Shown: piece after piece, positions 33,059 through 41,609 of the stretch
Numbering within the stretch: the stretch's first letter is position 1
Layout of the letters: every line of letters starts with the position of its first letter
DNA from: a virus
DNA length: 62,563 bases
Virus record (IMG/VR): IMGVR_UViG_3300005613_000063
Span: 1 to 62,563 of that record
Strand: one strand, 5' to 3'
Made by a program: the position numbers and the translations under genes
Notes under the pieces: model-generated
Told to the model about the DNA's origin: nothing
What the model saw: the letters and a program-made list of their open reading frames with translations, nothing else
The model's database searches: none

Positions 33059-33267
33059 TTTTCTTTGCAGCTATCTATCTTGTTGCCTATAGCATCCAAT
33101 CTTTTTATTACCATACTTTTGAATTCATGAAATTCTTGGATAAACATAGACAACTTAATATCAGTATTGACTGCTCTATCTAAATCGCCTGTATCTACAG
33201 ATCTGCGAGGCTGCGCTGCCAACCAACGCTCTCGCTCCTGTCTTACTTCATGCTCACTTATTGCCAT
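33055..33267 (-). CDS. Small helical hypothetical protein, 70 residues
   Basis: Helical and charged, with a basic N-terminus (HEVRQERERWLAAQPRRS). It is not recognised. Its stop codon lies inside the terminator hairpin. Confidence 0.6.
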   Translation of the reverse strand: MAISEHEVRQERERWLAAQPRRSVDTGDLDRAVNTDIKLSMFIQEFHEFKSMVIKRLDAIGNKIDSCKEK

Positions 33268-33321
33268 GTTCTACTCCTCCACCATCTTTGCTACCTCCAT
33301 AATTAGTTTGAAAAGTATTCT

Positions 33322-33675
33322 TCATTCACTTTTCCATGCAGGTTCATAGGTAGCCTCAAAGATGTCGTCCTTACAAGGATAGAACTCGCCTTTAACTCCA
33401 GTGATTATCCAATCTCCTGGGCAGACTATCATGAGGCCTTCTAGCGTTTCTACAGACCCATGCTCCAGATATGGTTTTTTGCAACCAGGGCAATTATCTA
33501 CACCAACATACTTAAGGTCTGGGTCATGGAAGCGTCCTACAACTTCACCCTCACTGAGGCAGTATTCATAATTGAGGGGGTTCATTATTGTTACGCTATG
33601 GTCTTTTGGATGATCTCCATTTTTAAACCATTGCACAGCATCGATGACTACTGGTTTTTTTCTATACTTTGCCAT
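33322..33675 (-). CDS. Conserved phage protein of unknown function (PGDWIITGVKGE type)
   Basis: The 117-residue protein matches a very common phage family: it starts MAKYRKKPVVIDAVQW and has MIVCPGDWIITGVKGEFYP and DDIFEATYEPA. A CPGC pair lies in the centre. No function is established. It is in an operon of small proteins. Confidence 0.85.
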   Translation of the reverse strand: MAKYRKKPVVIDAVQWFKNGDHPKDHSVTIMNPLNYEYCLSEGEVVGRFHDPDLKYVGVDNCPGCKKPYLEHGSVETLEGLMIVCPGDWIITGVKGEFYPCKDDIFEATYEPAWKSE

Positions 33676-33693
33676 TTTATTTCCGTCCCCTCT

Positions 33694-33825
33694 TTATCTC
33701 GATGATATTATGGCAATCTGAACAAGAATAAAGCCCAAGCCAAACATCAATACAGATATGAGTAACAGGTGCAACCACCTAGGTTTAACATGGAATAATT
33801 TTTTGTCAGATTTAAATCTGCGCAT
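33694..33825 (-). CDS. Small membrane protein, 43 residues
   Basis: The frame (start MRRFKSDKKL at 33825) is a basic N-terminus followed by a 20-residue hydrophobic helix (WLHLLLISVLMFGLGFILVQ) and SSR at the end. AAGGG lies upstream. It is a short single-pass protein between a coiled-coil gene and the conserved phage gene. A holin-like or anchoring role is possible but not shown. Confidence 0.55.
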   Translation of the reverse strand: MRRFKSDKKLFHVKPRWLHLLLISVLMFGLGFILVQIAIISSR

Positions 33826-33844
33826 CTTTTCCCTTCTCTGTAAT

Positions 33845-34702
33845 TTATGCGTCCGTATCTTCTACGTCATGTATCTTTCCGGCAACACAGGTTATACTAG
33901 GCGGTACTGGATGGCTGTTCACGGATGTATGAGCCTCTTCCAACAGTATAATGCGCTGATTAAATGCAAACAGCTGTGCATCCATCTTTTCAAGAAGCAG
34001 CTCTAATCTAGTCGCAATGCCCTGAGTGACATCATCGCCTATGTCCCAATTCTGCTTCATGACTTTCTCACCTATTTGATCCCAATATTTTCTAAAACTA
34101 TCTGGCATTTCCTCAATTTCGGGTTGACACTCATCGTCAGATGATGCATCGTCACTGGACGCCGGGGTGCGTCCTTTTTCCGTTCTAAGTTGTGCCTCTA
34201 ATTCATGGACGCGATCATTAATTCTTTTCAGATGTTTAGCGTTGCTTTCAAACGTCCGATTCAACCCGGCTATGGCATCCTCTGTTATCGAAGCCTTTAA
34301 CTTTTGTTCTAAGGTAGTAATGCGTTCGGACAGATTCTGGCTACCGCTCCTAAGTGCTGCTCTTTCATCATTAGCTGTGTCAAGCATGTTAGCGTGAAGT
34401 TCACAAGCCGTCTCTGTGCGCTCGACACGACCTGTGATTAAACTCATCACAGCATAAACGGCAGCAGCTACCATCCTTTCGATGTACTCATGCTCCTTCA
34501 ACACATACGTTTTCCACTTAGTATCATTGTCCTCCTTTATTGAAACTGCTTCATTTTCAATATGTTTAACGCAGGTCTGTATGATATCATCTTTGAAATC
34601 ATTATTGAGAATTTTCATTTCTACTTCATTTAAACGGAACTCGAAATCCTTATCCTTGTTTCCATTGCGGCCATTTATGCTATCATGTATCGGCTCTTCC
34701 AA
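33845..34702 (-). CDS. Coiled-coil protein, downstream part of a frame split by a TGA
   Basis: The protein is helical and coiled-coil-rich with a Ser/Asp-rich linker (PASSDDASSDDECQPEI). The only start near the annotated end is TTG at 34702. The same frame stays open without ATG up to the TGA at 34856-34858 that ends the gene at 34856-35476. The intervening 153 bases read as charged, helical sequence (IIGRIEKLEAAHQTREEIL), so the two ORFs look like one longer coiled-coil gene. Confidence 0.6.
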   Translation of the reverse strand: MEEPIHDSINGRNGNKDKDFEFRLNEVEMKILNNDFKDDIIQTCVKHIENEAVSIKEDNDTKWKTYVLKEHEYIERMVAAAVYAVMSLITGRVERTETACELHANMLDTANDERAALRSGSQNLSERITTLEQKLKASITEDAIAGLNRTFESNAKHLKRINDRVHELEAQLRTEKGRTPASSDDASSDDECQPEIEEMPDSFRKYWDQIGEKVMKQNWDIGDDVTQGIATRLELLLEKMDAQLFAFNQRIILLEEAHTSVNSHPVPPSITCVAGKIHDVEDTDA

Positions 34703-34855
34703 TTTATCTACACGCTTAGTTAAATGACCGAGCGAATTTGAGTACTCAGCTTCAAGCTTTGCTTCAATGTATCGCTTTACTTCTGTGATAAGGATCTCTT
34801 CTCTTGTTTGATGCGCTGCCTCTAATTTTTCTATTCTGCCTATGATTTCAAAGTT
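34703..34855 (-). other. Open frame joining two coiled-coil ORFs across an in-frame TGA
   Basis: This stretch keeps the reading frame and coiled-coil composition from 34855 to 34703 but has no ATG or GTG. The stop TGA at 34856-34858 is in frame with both neighbouring ORFs. It may be a readthrough site, a pseudogene lesion or a sequencing error. Confidence 0.6.
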
Positions 34856-35476
34856 TCAATATCCCTGTAACTCCTGCCTATGCTCATCAAGCTGGGCCTG
34901 CAATTTATCAATCTGTACCGATTGTGCGTCCGCTACGGCTGTAAATTCTTGTCGTAAAGAGACACCATACTGTAAAGCTTTAGATTCTAAATCCCTAATA
35001 CTAGCAGTTGCTGCAGTTTCTACTTCAGCTAACTTCGTGTCAATATGAGCCCTCTCTCCATGTTGTAGATTGTCATACTTTTGGTGCAGCGCAATGCTCT
35101 CCTTTTCATATTCTGCTCGTAACAGCTTTAGGTTCTGAATGATTTCATTGTCAGCTCTTGGCGCGTCTGCTTGCAACTTCCGTATATTATCTTCGAGCTT
35201 TAGTAGAAATTGGCTCTGCTCCTCGAATACATTGTTGTTGTGTTTTATGCTGGTATGGATTGCGATTAATTGCATCTCTATATTCTCTACGCGCTTATCC
35301 ACATCAGTAGCTGGGGTGTTCGTGCTCTCAGCACCTCTTTGGCCCTGTATGATTGTATCGAGCATGTGTTGTTGCTTTTGATTTTGTGCTATAATCGTCT
35401 GCAGTAAATCTTTTTGTTTCCTCGCAATTCCATTGCGTTGAGATTCTTCATTAGCCTGTTGTGCTGCGTTCATCAT
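34856..35476 (-). CDS. Coiled-coil protein, upstream part
   Basis: About 200 residues, mainly helical with heptad-like segments (RVENIEMQLIAIHTSI, LRAEYEKESIALHQKYDN) and Gln-rich N-terminus. The start ATG at 35476 (or 35473) follows GAGAGG. It ends QELQGY then TGA, directly in frame with the next ORF. A tape-measure or structural role seems unlikely because it lies in the accessory region. Function is unknown. Confidence 0.65.
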   Translation of the reverse strand: MMNAAQQANEESQRNGIARKQKDLLQTIIAQNQKQQHMLDTIIQGQRGAESTNTPATDVDKRVENIEMQLIAIHTSIKHNNNVFEEQSQFLLKLEDNIRKLQADAPRADNEIIQNLKLLRAEYEKESIALHQKYDNLQHGERAHIDTKLAEVETAATASIRDLESKALQYGVSLRQEFTAVADAQSVQIDKLQAQLDEHRQELQGY

Positions 35477-35816
35477 ATATCCTCTCATTCTCTTTGTTTT
35501 GTGTTGTATGTACGTTGGATGTATTGCCACACCCCTTGGACCAAATATGCTCTTGGTACACTATATGTTCTGTGCATAGAGAACAAATTGGACCCCTAAT
35601 CCGTGGCTCTTCTTCCATTCTATCTATGTTTACTGTGTAACTATTTGCTAGTTCTACTTCACGCTTGCATATGCGACAGACAATATACGAAGGGACGTCA
35701 GATGCATCCATCGTTATTTGATTCTCGCCTGCCTTTTTGAGCAGTCTACGCATTTGTCTTTCTAGTGTGCTTGTGCGTCCGCCAATGGTCATGACTTTAT
35801 TGACGCCTATTTCCAT
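35451..35816 (-). CDS. Hypothetical zinc-binding protein, 121 residues
   Basis: It has VCRICKREVELANS and GPICSLCTEH, two CxxC pairs for zinc, between a basic N-terminal segment (GRTSTLERQMRRLLKK) and a polar C-terminus. It overlaps the coiled-coil gene start by 26 bases and begins 17 bp after a 35-residue ORF. No function is recognised. Confidence 0.65.
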   Translation of the reverse strand: MEIGVNKVMTIGGRTSTLERQMRRLLKKAGENQITMDASDVPSYIVCRICKREVELANSYTVNIDRMEEEPRIRGPICSLCTEHIVYQEHIWSKGCGNTSNVHTTQNKENERIYDERSTTG

Positions 35817-35832
35817 ATTGTCCAGTCTCTCT

Positions 35833-35940
35833 TTAACTGTGTTTTATATACTCATTGATTCTATATAAGGTGGGGTCTAAAAGGGTGCCGAGAAATTCTG
35901 TAATATCCATTGATATTGCCTTTAATTCTTTATCATTCAT
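35833..35940 (-). CDS. Small ORF, 35 residues
   Basis: MNDKELKAISMDITEFLGTL begins at ATG 35940, overlapping the stop of the upstream zinc-binding gene (ATGAATGA), with GGAG and AAGG upstream. It is short and amphipathic. Coupling suggests a real gene, but no family is recognised. Confidence 0.45.
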   Translation of the reverse strand: MNDKELKAISMDITEFLGTLLDPTLYRINEYIKHS

Positions 35941-36424
35941 CTTGCCTTTTTCTCCTTTTTCGTTGCTCAATATCCTGTTCCAACTGCTTGATATCTATAT
36001 CCACTTGGGTATCACCCTGTCCACAGATATCGTGCCAACACGATGCGCATAAATGCTGTCCGTCCGTCCGGACAGTTCTATCATTCTTAATGTCTATTTG
36101 TGCCCCACATATGGAGCATATTTGACGAACCAACCAAACTCTATCTGGCCTAGACAGTAATAAAATTAGGCCTCTAACGAAATCCCTATCTGCTGTAATA
36201 CTCGAGGATGAGGATGAACATGAACTGCTTTGAGTGGAACTGCCTTCGTCTTGATTCACGGAGATATCATACTCATCGGATGATGACAAGCGTCCTATTT
36301 GCTCGGCGCGCAGACGTAGCGTCTTGGGTGTCGGTGATTTAACATGGATGACACCCGATACGGAAGAGGATATTGGGTTGCGGCGCCTATTCCTATCTTT
36401 CCTTTTGGACTCACGTTTACTCAA
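35933..36424 (-). CDS. Hypothetical Ser-rich, zinc-binding protein, 163 residues
   Basis: The N-terminus is very basic (SKRESKRKDRNRRRN) then Ser-rich. The C-terminal half has ICSICGAQIDI and LCASCWHDICG, a zinc-ribbon-like four-cysteine arrangement. It overlaps the upstream gene by 8 bases. It may bind nucleic acid, which is inferred. Confidence 0.65.
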   Translation of the reverse strand: MSKRESKRKDRNRRRNPISSSVSGVIHVKSPTPKTLRLRAEQIGRLSSSDEYDISVNQDEGSSTQSSSCSSSSSSITADRDFVRGLILLLSRPDRVWLVRQICSICGAQIDIKNDRTVRTDGQHLCASCWHDICGQGDTQVDIDIKQLEQDIEQRKRRKRQDE

Positions 36425-36683
36425 CGATTATCCCGGCATCTATCAGCGCGCTCTTGCGCACTGTCAGGTCTATTAGGCGTCCGATAAGATCACACGTGAC
36501 ACCAAAGTCCCCCAATTGTCTTTCGGCTGCCAACATCGTTCTAGCTTGCTCCTCGTTCATCTCAACACCAGCTTCCTCACAGCGCTCAATAGCAGCCTCA
36601 ACTTCAGACTCAACGACCCGAAGGTCTGCTCTGTCCATGACGGTACTCTCCGGTACTTTTCTCGAAATCTTGCGTAACAGCAT
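36417..36683 (-). CDS. Small helical acidic protein, 88 residues
   Basis: The protein is mostly helical and acidic with ERCEEAGVEMNEEQARTML. Its start follows GGAGG. It overlaps the downstream gene by 8 bases. Not recognised. Confidence 0.65.
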   Translation of the reverse strand: MLLRKISRKVPESTVMDRADLRVVESEVEAAIERCEEAGVEMNEEQARTMLAAERQLGDFGVTCDLIGRLIDLTVRKSALIDAGIIVE

Positions 36684-36739
36684 CTTATTAGTACCTCCGA
36701 AATAATGTAACTTGCCTGAATTATGTCTCTCTTTTATAG

Positions 36740-36800
36740 CATATCTGCAACTTTATACCAGTATACCTGTATACAATCATATCTATATATACAGTGTATG
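36740..36800 (-). promoter_or_regulatory. Putative promoter/operator upstream of the 36.4-36.7 kb gene
   Basis: On the minus strand a palindrome GTATACAGGTATAC (36775-36762) lies in an AT-rich context with TATACT and TATAAA elements. It could be an operator over a promoter for the operon starting at 36683. No matching regulator is identified. Confidence 0.4.
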
Positions 36801-36952
36801 CTGATGTGCGCAACACCTAAATGAGGATTAATACTAAATTTATTGAGCTGTGTAGCGTTGAAGCAGCCTATCAGGCGCTGCGCAACCAAGAGAATGATTT
36901 GTATGATCGCATAGATATACCCCTCCCCCACCCGGGTTTTCTTGAGTGAGAT

Positions 36953-37174
36953 TCAGAAGGTCGGTAGTAAGCCTTTTGTCTGCAGTTCGCGGCCCGCAGC
37001 CTGAAAACACTTCAAACAGATTGTGGCTCCGCTACCAGAGACAACGGCAGTACTTAAGGTATCCTGCTTACAGAAAGAACACAACCCTTTTTCTGCCTCG
37101 GTAAGCAGATGGATAAGAGCCCGGCGACCTTCCACTATCAGCACTTGCTTCTCTTCTTCTGTTAGTTTAGTCAT
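36953..37174 (-). CDS. Small zinc-finger-like protein, 73 residues
   Basis: It has CSFCKQDTLSTAV and ICLKCFQAAG, two CxxC pairs separated by 20+ residues, as in a four-Cys zinc finger. Its N-terminus is helical. It overlaps the upstream gene by 8 bases. Function unknown. Confidence 0.65.
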   Translation of the reverse strand: MTKLTEEEKQVLIVEGRRALIHLLTEAEKGLCSFCKQDTLSTAVVSGSGATICLKCFQAAGRELQTKGLLPTF

Positions 37175-37373
37175 CTGAGATCTCTCCTCTTTGAATGCGC
37201 TTTATTATCATAAGATTGACCACATTATTATACATCTTTTCGCACTCCGCTTCTCCGCAAAACGGCAGACGTATTTTCTCGTCAATGATTATGGTCGTCT
37301 CATGACGGCCGCCACAAATACATGTCAGCTGCTCATGTTTGCATTTGCAACCGGGTACGCTACAGGTCATCAT
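37167..37373 (-). CDS. Small cysteine-rich protein, 68 residues
   Basis: It has MTCSVPGCKCKHEQLTCIC and LPFCGEAECEK, a likely zinc-binding cluster. ATG at 37373 follows GAGGCAG; it overlaps the previous gene by 14 bases. Function unknown. Confidence 0.6.
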   Translation of the reverse strand: MMTCSVPGCKCKHEQLTCICGGRHETTIIIDEKIRLPFCGEAECEKMYNNVVNLMIIKRIQRGEISDD

Positions 37374-37728
37374 CTGCCTCACTTAGTAAGGAAGGATTGA
37401 ACACTCTCTCATGTAATTTTGGAGTTAAATATTGCAGCGTCACGGAGATCATCTTCCGGGCCTCAATTCGAGCTTTCTCCTTATCCTCCTCAGATAGCTC
37501 TGCATATGGTGTATGCATCAAGTTGCGCCAACGCCGTGTCCATTCTGCGGGAATTAATTCTATTCCCTCTGCCATTACCCAGACCCGGATCGTTTTCGCA
37601 AAAACATGCTCCATCCAACTTGCCCGCATGCTGTGAGATAACTCTGCAAGTGCTTCAACAATAGGTTCTGCATAACAATACTTCTCTTTATTAAAAAACT
37701 TTTCAAATAGCTCTCTATTAATCTTCAT
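37360..37728 (-). CDS. Hypothetical phage protein with pYxELSEEDK motif
   Basis: The 122-residue protein contains TPYAELSEEDKEKARIEA, a motif seen in several phage proteins of unknown function. It is helical. It overlaps the next small gene and has a good ribosome binding site. No biochemical role is known. Confidence 0.6.
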   Translation of the reverse strand: MKINRELFEKFFNKEKYCYAEPIVEALAELSHSMRASWMEHVFAKTIRVWVMAEGIELIPAEWTRRWRNLMHTPYAELSEEDKEKARIEARKMISVTLQYLTPKLHERVFNPSLLSEADDDL

Positions 37729-37729
37729 C

Positions 37730-37930
37730 TTACTTCCCTCCTGACAGATTCTGAGCGATTTTCCACATCACTAGAAACACGTTTCCATCTATGTGGAATG
37801 TAGAGCGCAGATGCCACCCGCGTTCTCGTTGCTCCTCGATAACATCAGTCACACGCAATGCAATTTCAGTCGGTGTAATCTCCCTGACTAAGACAGGGAA
37901 CGTATTGTAGACAGCTTCTTCTTGCTTCAT
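37730..37930 (-). CDS. Small hypothetical protein, 66 residues
   Basis: The protein is mixed alpha/beta (FPVLVREITPTEIALRVTDV, WHLRSTFHIDG). It is abutted by neighbours with 0-1 bp gaps. Not recognised. Confidence 0.6.
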   Translation of the reverse strand: MKQEEAVYNTFPVLVREITPTEIALRVTDVIEEQRERGWHLRSTFHIDGNVFLVMWKIAQNLSGGK

Positions 37931-38176
37931 CTAAGTATTACTCTTCCATGCTAGTGGTCGCCAACACCGATTGCAAATTGGAAACGTGTAGCCATCATAT
38001 TGATCTTCATCTATTTCGACTTCGTAAAAGCAGCCTACGCAATATAAAGTGACTTTAGGCTTTTGCACCGGTGGCGCTATGGCCAAAGGGCAACCGCAAG
38101 AAGAACACCAAGTGCATGAAGCGGAATCAGAGCAAACGGTTTTTTGCCCACATCTGTGACAGGTGACTGCTTGCAT
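37931..38176 (-). CDS. Zinc-ribbon-like protein, 81 residues
   Basis: It has CHRCGQKTVC, CTWCSSCGCP, YCVGCFYE and ICNRCWRPL, giving two to three zinc sites. This layout resembles small zinc-ribbon proteins, possibly nucleic-acid binding. The stop is immediately before the next gene's start. Confidence 0.65.
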   Translation of the reverse strand: MQAVTCHRCGQKTVCSDSASCTWCSSCGCPLAIAPPVQKPKVTLYCVGCFYEVEIDEDQYDGYTFPICNRCWRPLAWKSNT

Positions 38177-38186
38177 CGCTCATTGA

Positions 38187-38531
38187 TCACTCAGTATAAA
38201 GCTTCCGTTCCCCTGCCGCAGCATAGGCTTCTCGAGCCGCCTGAGATACCAGCAGCCTAGAGCCATCGCTCTGCTCAAGGATGCAGACATCCGGGACGAA
38301 TGTCAGAGCTTCTGCGACGTTATCTCCTTGCTGCGTGGTGACTTGTATAACGCAGCCGATGTCTTTAATCTCCATCGCTTTAGTAGACTTCATCCATCTT
38401 TGCGACTTACTGGAGGCCTTGCAGATAAGCTTGAACAAGTCTCCATCACCAAAGACTTTCAGATCTGTTATATTAGCCTTCGCCCCTTTTATATCCGTGA
38501 TATCCATATCCTTCTCCACATTTATCGTCAT
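38187..38531 (-). CDS. Hypothetical protein, 114 residues
   Basis: Beta-rich and charged, with TDLKVFGDGDLFKLICKASS and IGCVIQVTTQQ. Not recognised. It overlaps the next gene by 4 bases. Confidence 0.65.
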   Translation of the reverse strand: MTINVEKDMDITDIKGAKANITDLKVFGDGDLFKLICKASSKSQRWMKSTKAMEIKDIGCVIQVTTQQGDNVAEALTFVPDVCILEQSDGSRLLVSQAAREAYAAAGERKLYTE

Positions 38532-38983
38532 GCTTTCTCCTTTGCCAGCCCTTGTTCTAGTTCTTTTTCCATAGCGAGCAGTTCCTCTAAGGGCGTTTGT
38601 GCCAGGAATGCAGCCAATCCTAAACGAAACTGTGGTGGGAATACCAGGCCTGAATCTGTGAAATCAGATGCCATTTGGTACAGAGCCTTATTATCTTTTA
38701 TCACCTTAAGCGCATCTCTGTCTGTCATGGCATCTAATGCAGCTTCATCTGTTTGCAATGCTTGCATGCGCGCTGACCCGGCATCAAATTCCATAAGTTT
38801 CTTTGCAAGCGTTGCGGTCTCATCATAGCAGCAAGCTATTTCCTCTTTGGAGAGGAGCCCTTTTTTGATTAAGAGATCGACGAACTGAGCATTAAAGGCC
38901 ATAGATGCCACTTGAATTGCGGACAAAACATCCTTAAAACCACCAGCTATACCCCTAGCTAAATCACCGGATTTATATCCCAT
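38528..38983 (-). CDS. Hypothetical helical protein, 151 residues
   Basis: Mainly helical. ATG at 38983 is chosen because GGAG lies six bases upstream; an earlier ATG at 38995 has no such site. It ends in a charged helix (LEELLAMEKELEQGLAKEK). Function unknown. Confidence 0.65.
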   Translation of the reverse strand: MGYKSGDLARGIAGGFKDVLSAIQVASMAFNAQFVDLLIKKGLLSKEEIACCYDETATLAKKLMEFDAGSARMQALQTDEAALDAMTDRDALKVIKDNKALYQMASDFTDSGLVFPPQFRLGLAAFLAQTPLEELLAMEKELEQGLAKEKA

Positions 38984-39097
38984 TTGTCGCTCCATATTTA
39001 AGTAGGTAAGAGAAACTATTAATGGTATAGATGCACCCCCGGGCCGCTGACGCTTAGCGTCGCACAGTTTGTTCGAGAATGCAACCCCTAATTTGAA

Positions 39098-39925
39098 TTA
39101 TCTTCTGCCAGATTTGGCCTGCTCTTGGGCTATACCTTCCATTTTTTCCAGAGCTTGCTTTCCCGACTGGGTCTCCAGAGCTGCCTTGGCGATTTCATTA
39201 TTCTGTTTGAAGATTTCAGATAGAGCCTGCTCTGAATTCACCAGTCTTTCTTGTAGCTCGGCTACTTCTCTTCCCAATCTTATGATGTCCGCATCTGCAA
39301 TCTTGATTTGAGCTTCATGACTTGTCTCAAGCTGCTTCATCTTGAATTCATATTCGCGTTTAACACTCGCTATCTGCTTGGCAAGTTTGGCTTCTAAGTC
39401 TTGTTTGTATGCTTCTGCTTTGACTTGGATTTCATTTATCTCTGCTTCTTTGCGGCTGATGTCTCGTAGGCGGTCTTGATAGGCTAAGTCCCTTTCTCGG
39501 TCTTGGTCTTCATACTCTGTTTTTCTGCTGCGCTCCTCTGATTTCTCCTTGTATTCTAAATCCTCCTCCGCTTTTTCTTCTATTCTAGCCATTGCATCGA
39601 TAGCTTCTTTATGCTCTTCTTTGATGCGTTCCAGCTCTTTATTGAGTTTGTACTTATTGTCTTTGAACGTCTCCTCTAAATCTTTTATGCTTAGTGCTAA
39701 CTTCTCTTTGCCTATAAGTTCTGTCAGTTCAATTTCTTTGTCACCAATAAGGTTCAGCAATGCGTCCAATTCTGCCTTTTTGGTTATGAAGGCTTCTGTT
39801 AAATCTGAGATGGTCAGTCGAGCTGCGTTTTGCAGTTTTAAAAATTCTTCTGTTAATTGATCTGCAGACTTTGCTGCTACTACTTCGATTTGAGCTGCTT
39901 TTTTGACTGGTCTTTTGCTGGGCAT
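39098..39925 (-). CDS. Large coiled-coil protein, 275 residues
   Basis: Nearly the whole protein from residue 30 to 270 is a charged coiled coil (ISRKEAEINEIQVKAEAYK, LQERLVNSEQALSEIFK). It is basic at both ends. Such proteins in phages can be structural or chaperone-like, but nothing specific is seen. It overlaps the upstream gene by 46 bases. Confidence 0.75.
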   Translation of the reverse strand: MPSKRPVKKAAQIEVVAAKSADQLTEEFLKLQNAARLTISDLTEAFITKKAELDALLNLIGDKEIELTELIGKEKLALSIKDLEETFKDNKYKLNKELERIKEEHKEAIDAMARIEEKAEEDLEYKEKSEERSRKTEYEDQDRERDLAYQDRLRDISRKEAEINEIQVKAEAYKQDLEAKLAKQIASVKREYEFKMKQLETSHEAQIKIADADIIRLGREVAELQERLVNSEQALSEIFKQNNEIAKAALETQSGKQALEKMEGIAQEQAKSGRR

Positions 39926-40221
39926 TCTAATATATTCCTTTCTTTCGCTGTCGCTTTCAGTGCATCATAGGCACTTAAGGCTAGGTTTTTAATTACTACA
40001 TTCAATGTATCGAGGACGTGCGCACGATCCCATAAAGGGAATCCGCTCCATACATGAAGTAATGAATTTATCTTATATGAATAGTTTGCTTTTTGTATCA
40101 CCCGGCTTGGTTTTAATTGGGATAGAATGAGTTCGCGCCATAGAGCTAGTAGGTCTTCGTCAGGTAGTTCTGCTATGCACGCATCGGTGAATGCAACAAC
40201 CATACGCTCATTGATTGCCAT
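39880..40221 (-). CDS. Hypothetical helical protein, 113 residues
   Basis: Helical with acidic N-terminus (ELPDEDLLALWREL) and a basic C-terminus (AKDQSKKQLKSK). It overlaps neighbours on both sides and is part of the same operon. Not recognised. Confidence 0.6.
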   Translation of the reverse strand: MAINERMVVAFTDACIAELPDEDLLALWRELILSQLKPSRVIQKANYSYKINSLLHVWSGFPLWDRAHVLDTLNVVIKNLALSAYDALKATAKERNILECPAKDQSKKQLKSK

Positions 40222-40450
40222 CTATTGCACCCTCTGCCCTTAACTTCTCATTTATTTCTTGGGAAGCCTGCTTTGCTGTTTTGATGTGATCTAACCGTTT
40301 CAGTTGTATTTTAAATCCAACCCAGTCACATTCAATGCATTGTACTGTATAACCGCCAAGTGACTTCATTCCTTGTGTGCAGCTTGCAGTCTCTAATTCT
40401 TGAGATTCGCATTTGGGGCAGCATGCTTGCGTGCTATGAACTCTGGCCAA
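40208..40450 (-). CDS. Small zinc-ribbon-like protein, 80 residues
   Basis: It has CCPKCESQELETASC and VQCIECDWVGF, a C-x2-C...C-x2-C ribbon. The start is TTG at 40450 with GGAG upstream. Function unknown. Confidence 0.6.
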   Translation of the reverse strand: MARVHSTQACCPKCESQELETASCTQGMKSLGGYTVQCIECDWVGFKIQLKRLDHIKTAKQASQEINEKLRAEGAIDGNQ

Positions 40451-40455
40451 TTGCT

Positions 40456-40905
40456 TTACTCCGTTGCTGTTGTTTCCGCTTGCTTCATCGCGATGGCATC
40501 TTCCTTTATTATTTCATCTGCCATCTTGGATGTCGCGATTTTAACTTCTTCTTGTTTGGATGTTGGTTTTGCCGCATGCATCTGTTCAATCTTCCGCTTC
40601 GCTGCAGCTAATTCATCTTCTTGTTTTACCTTCTTTGCTAATCCCTGCGCCCGTCGTATGAGGGCCAGCATCTCTTGATAATGATCTAAAGGTACAATCG
40701 CAAAGCGGTCCAGCTTTATTAGCATCTGTCCGCTTGCTAATACCTGTTTTGGTTCTGGGCCTCGGAGATTGACTAAGCTGTTGGTTGTTTGAAAGATGGC
40801 ATTACTGAACGCATCGGGTATGTCATCCTTTATTTCAATGCGTTCTTTCTGCGTTGCTAAACTTGCTGCTTGCTTTTTTCTTTTAGCTCGATTGCTTTTG
40901 CTCAT
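40456..40905 (-). CDS. Hypothetical basic/helical protein, 149 residues
   Basis: It begins with a basic stretch (SKSNRAKRKKQAASLA) and contains a helical C-terminal half. It overlaps the metalloprotease-like gene by 23 bases. Not recognised. Confidence 0.65.
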   Translation of the reverse strand: MSKSNRAKRKKQAASLATQKERIEIKDDIPDAFSNAIFQTTNSLVNLRGPEPKQVLASGQMLIKLDRFAIVPLDHYQEMLALIRRAQGLAKKVKQEDELAAAKRKIEQMHAAKPTSKQEEVKIATSKMADEIIKEDAIAMKQAETTATE

Positions 40906-41605
40906 TGCTTGCCTTTCGTTTCTCTGCTGTATCTACTGCGAAATGAGCTGCCTGTAAAAACATAGGTGCGCCATATGTAATAGGCAATGACCATCCATAT
41001 TTTCCAGAGCAGACTGTTCCTGCAAATGCGATTGCTCTATTATGAATATAGTCTGTAGTGTATGTACCCAATTGTAGACCTATTGTCCAAGCATACATGC
41101 ATGCATCTGATTCGAACCAGCATCGTAGATAAGCAAAGCCCAAAGGTAAAGGGGTTAATAGATATAAAATGGCATAAATTGGCAGTCCAACCCATGGATG
41201 AATACCAAAGCTGCACCAGCGTGCCTGTTGTGTGTGTCGTCCTTCATGTAGGATACTACGCAGTACGCCGGCTATCGATTTGCTTTTTGGATAGAAGTGC
41301 AAAGGCCCTATTGTTGTTGAGAATTTCTCCATAAATGTTTTGCGTGGCATTGAACCAAAAGTGCATATGACTAAAAGCCATGCAAGCAATTTGCAAAACC
41401 AATTGTCTTTTGTGTAGAGCTTTATGCTGGGGTCTATAGCACGTGCTAAATTTGTTAAGCGCCGTTTGTCATATATCCAGCTTATCTTTTCTCGATCAAC
41501 TATCTCACCAGGAAAAAGAAGGCTGCGATATGAATCAAAGTACGGATATGCATCCGTAAATGGTTTCATATCCATCCTTTGAATATTGTCTTTGATGAAT
41601 GACAC
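40883..41605 (-). CDS. Membrane-associated protein with HExxH motif (possible metalloprotease)
   Basis: The 240-residue protein has SILHEGRHTQQARW (HExxH-type zinc-binding motif) near residue 126, with two to four hydrophobic segments around it (LLAWLLVICTFGS, PIYAILYLLTPLPLGFAYL). GTG at 41605 with GGAGG upstream is preferred. It resembles phage or prophage peptidases of unknown target. Cleavage of a host protein or of the cell envelope is possible; the motif alone does not prove catalysis. Confidence 0.6.
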   Translation of the reverse strand: MSFIKDNIQRMDMKPFTDAYPYFDSYRSLLFPGEIVDREKISWIYDKRRLTNLARAIDPSIKLYTKDNWFCKLLAWLLVICTFGSMPRKTFMEKFSTTIGPLHFYPKSKSIAGVLRSILHEGRHTQQARWCSFGIHPWVGLPIYAILYLLTPLPLGFAYLRCWFESDACMYAWTIGLQLGTYTTDYIHNRAIAFAGTVCSGKYGWSLPITYGAPMFLQAAHFAVDTAEKRKASNEQKQSS

Positions 41606-41609
41606 GCAT

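Noticed and set aside
36734-36931. 65-residue open frame on the minus strand
   Set aside because: It has no ribosome binding site, a composition unlike its neighbours, and lies over a likely promoter region.
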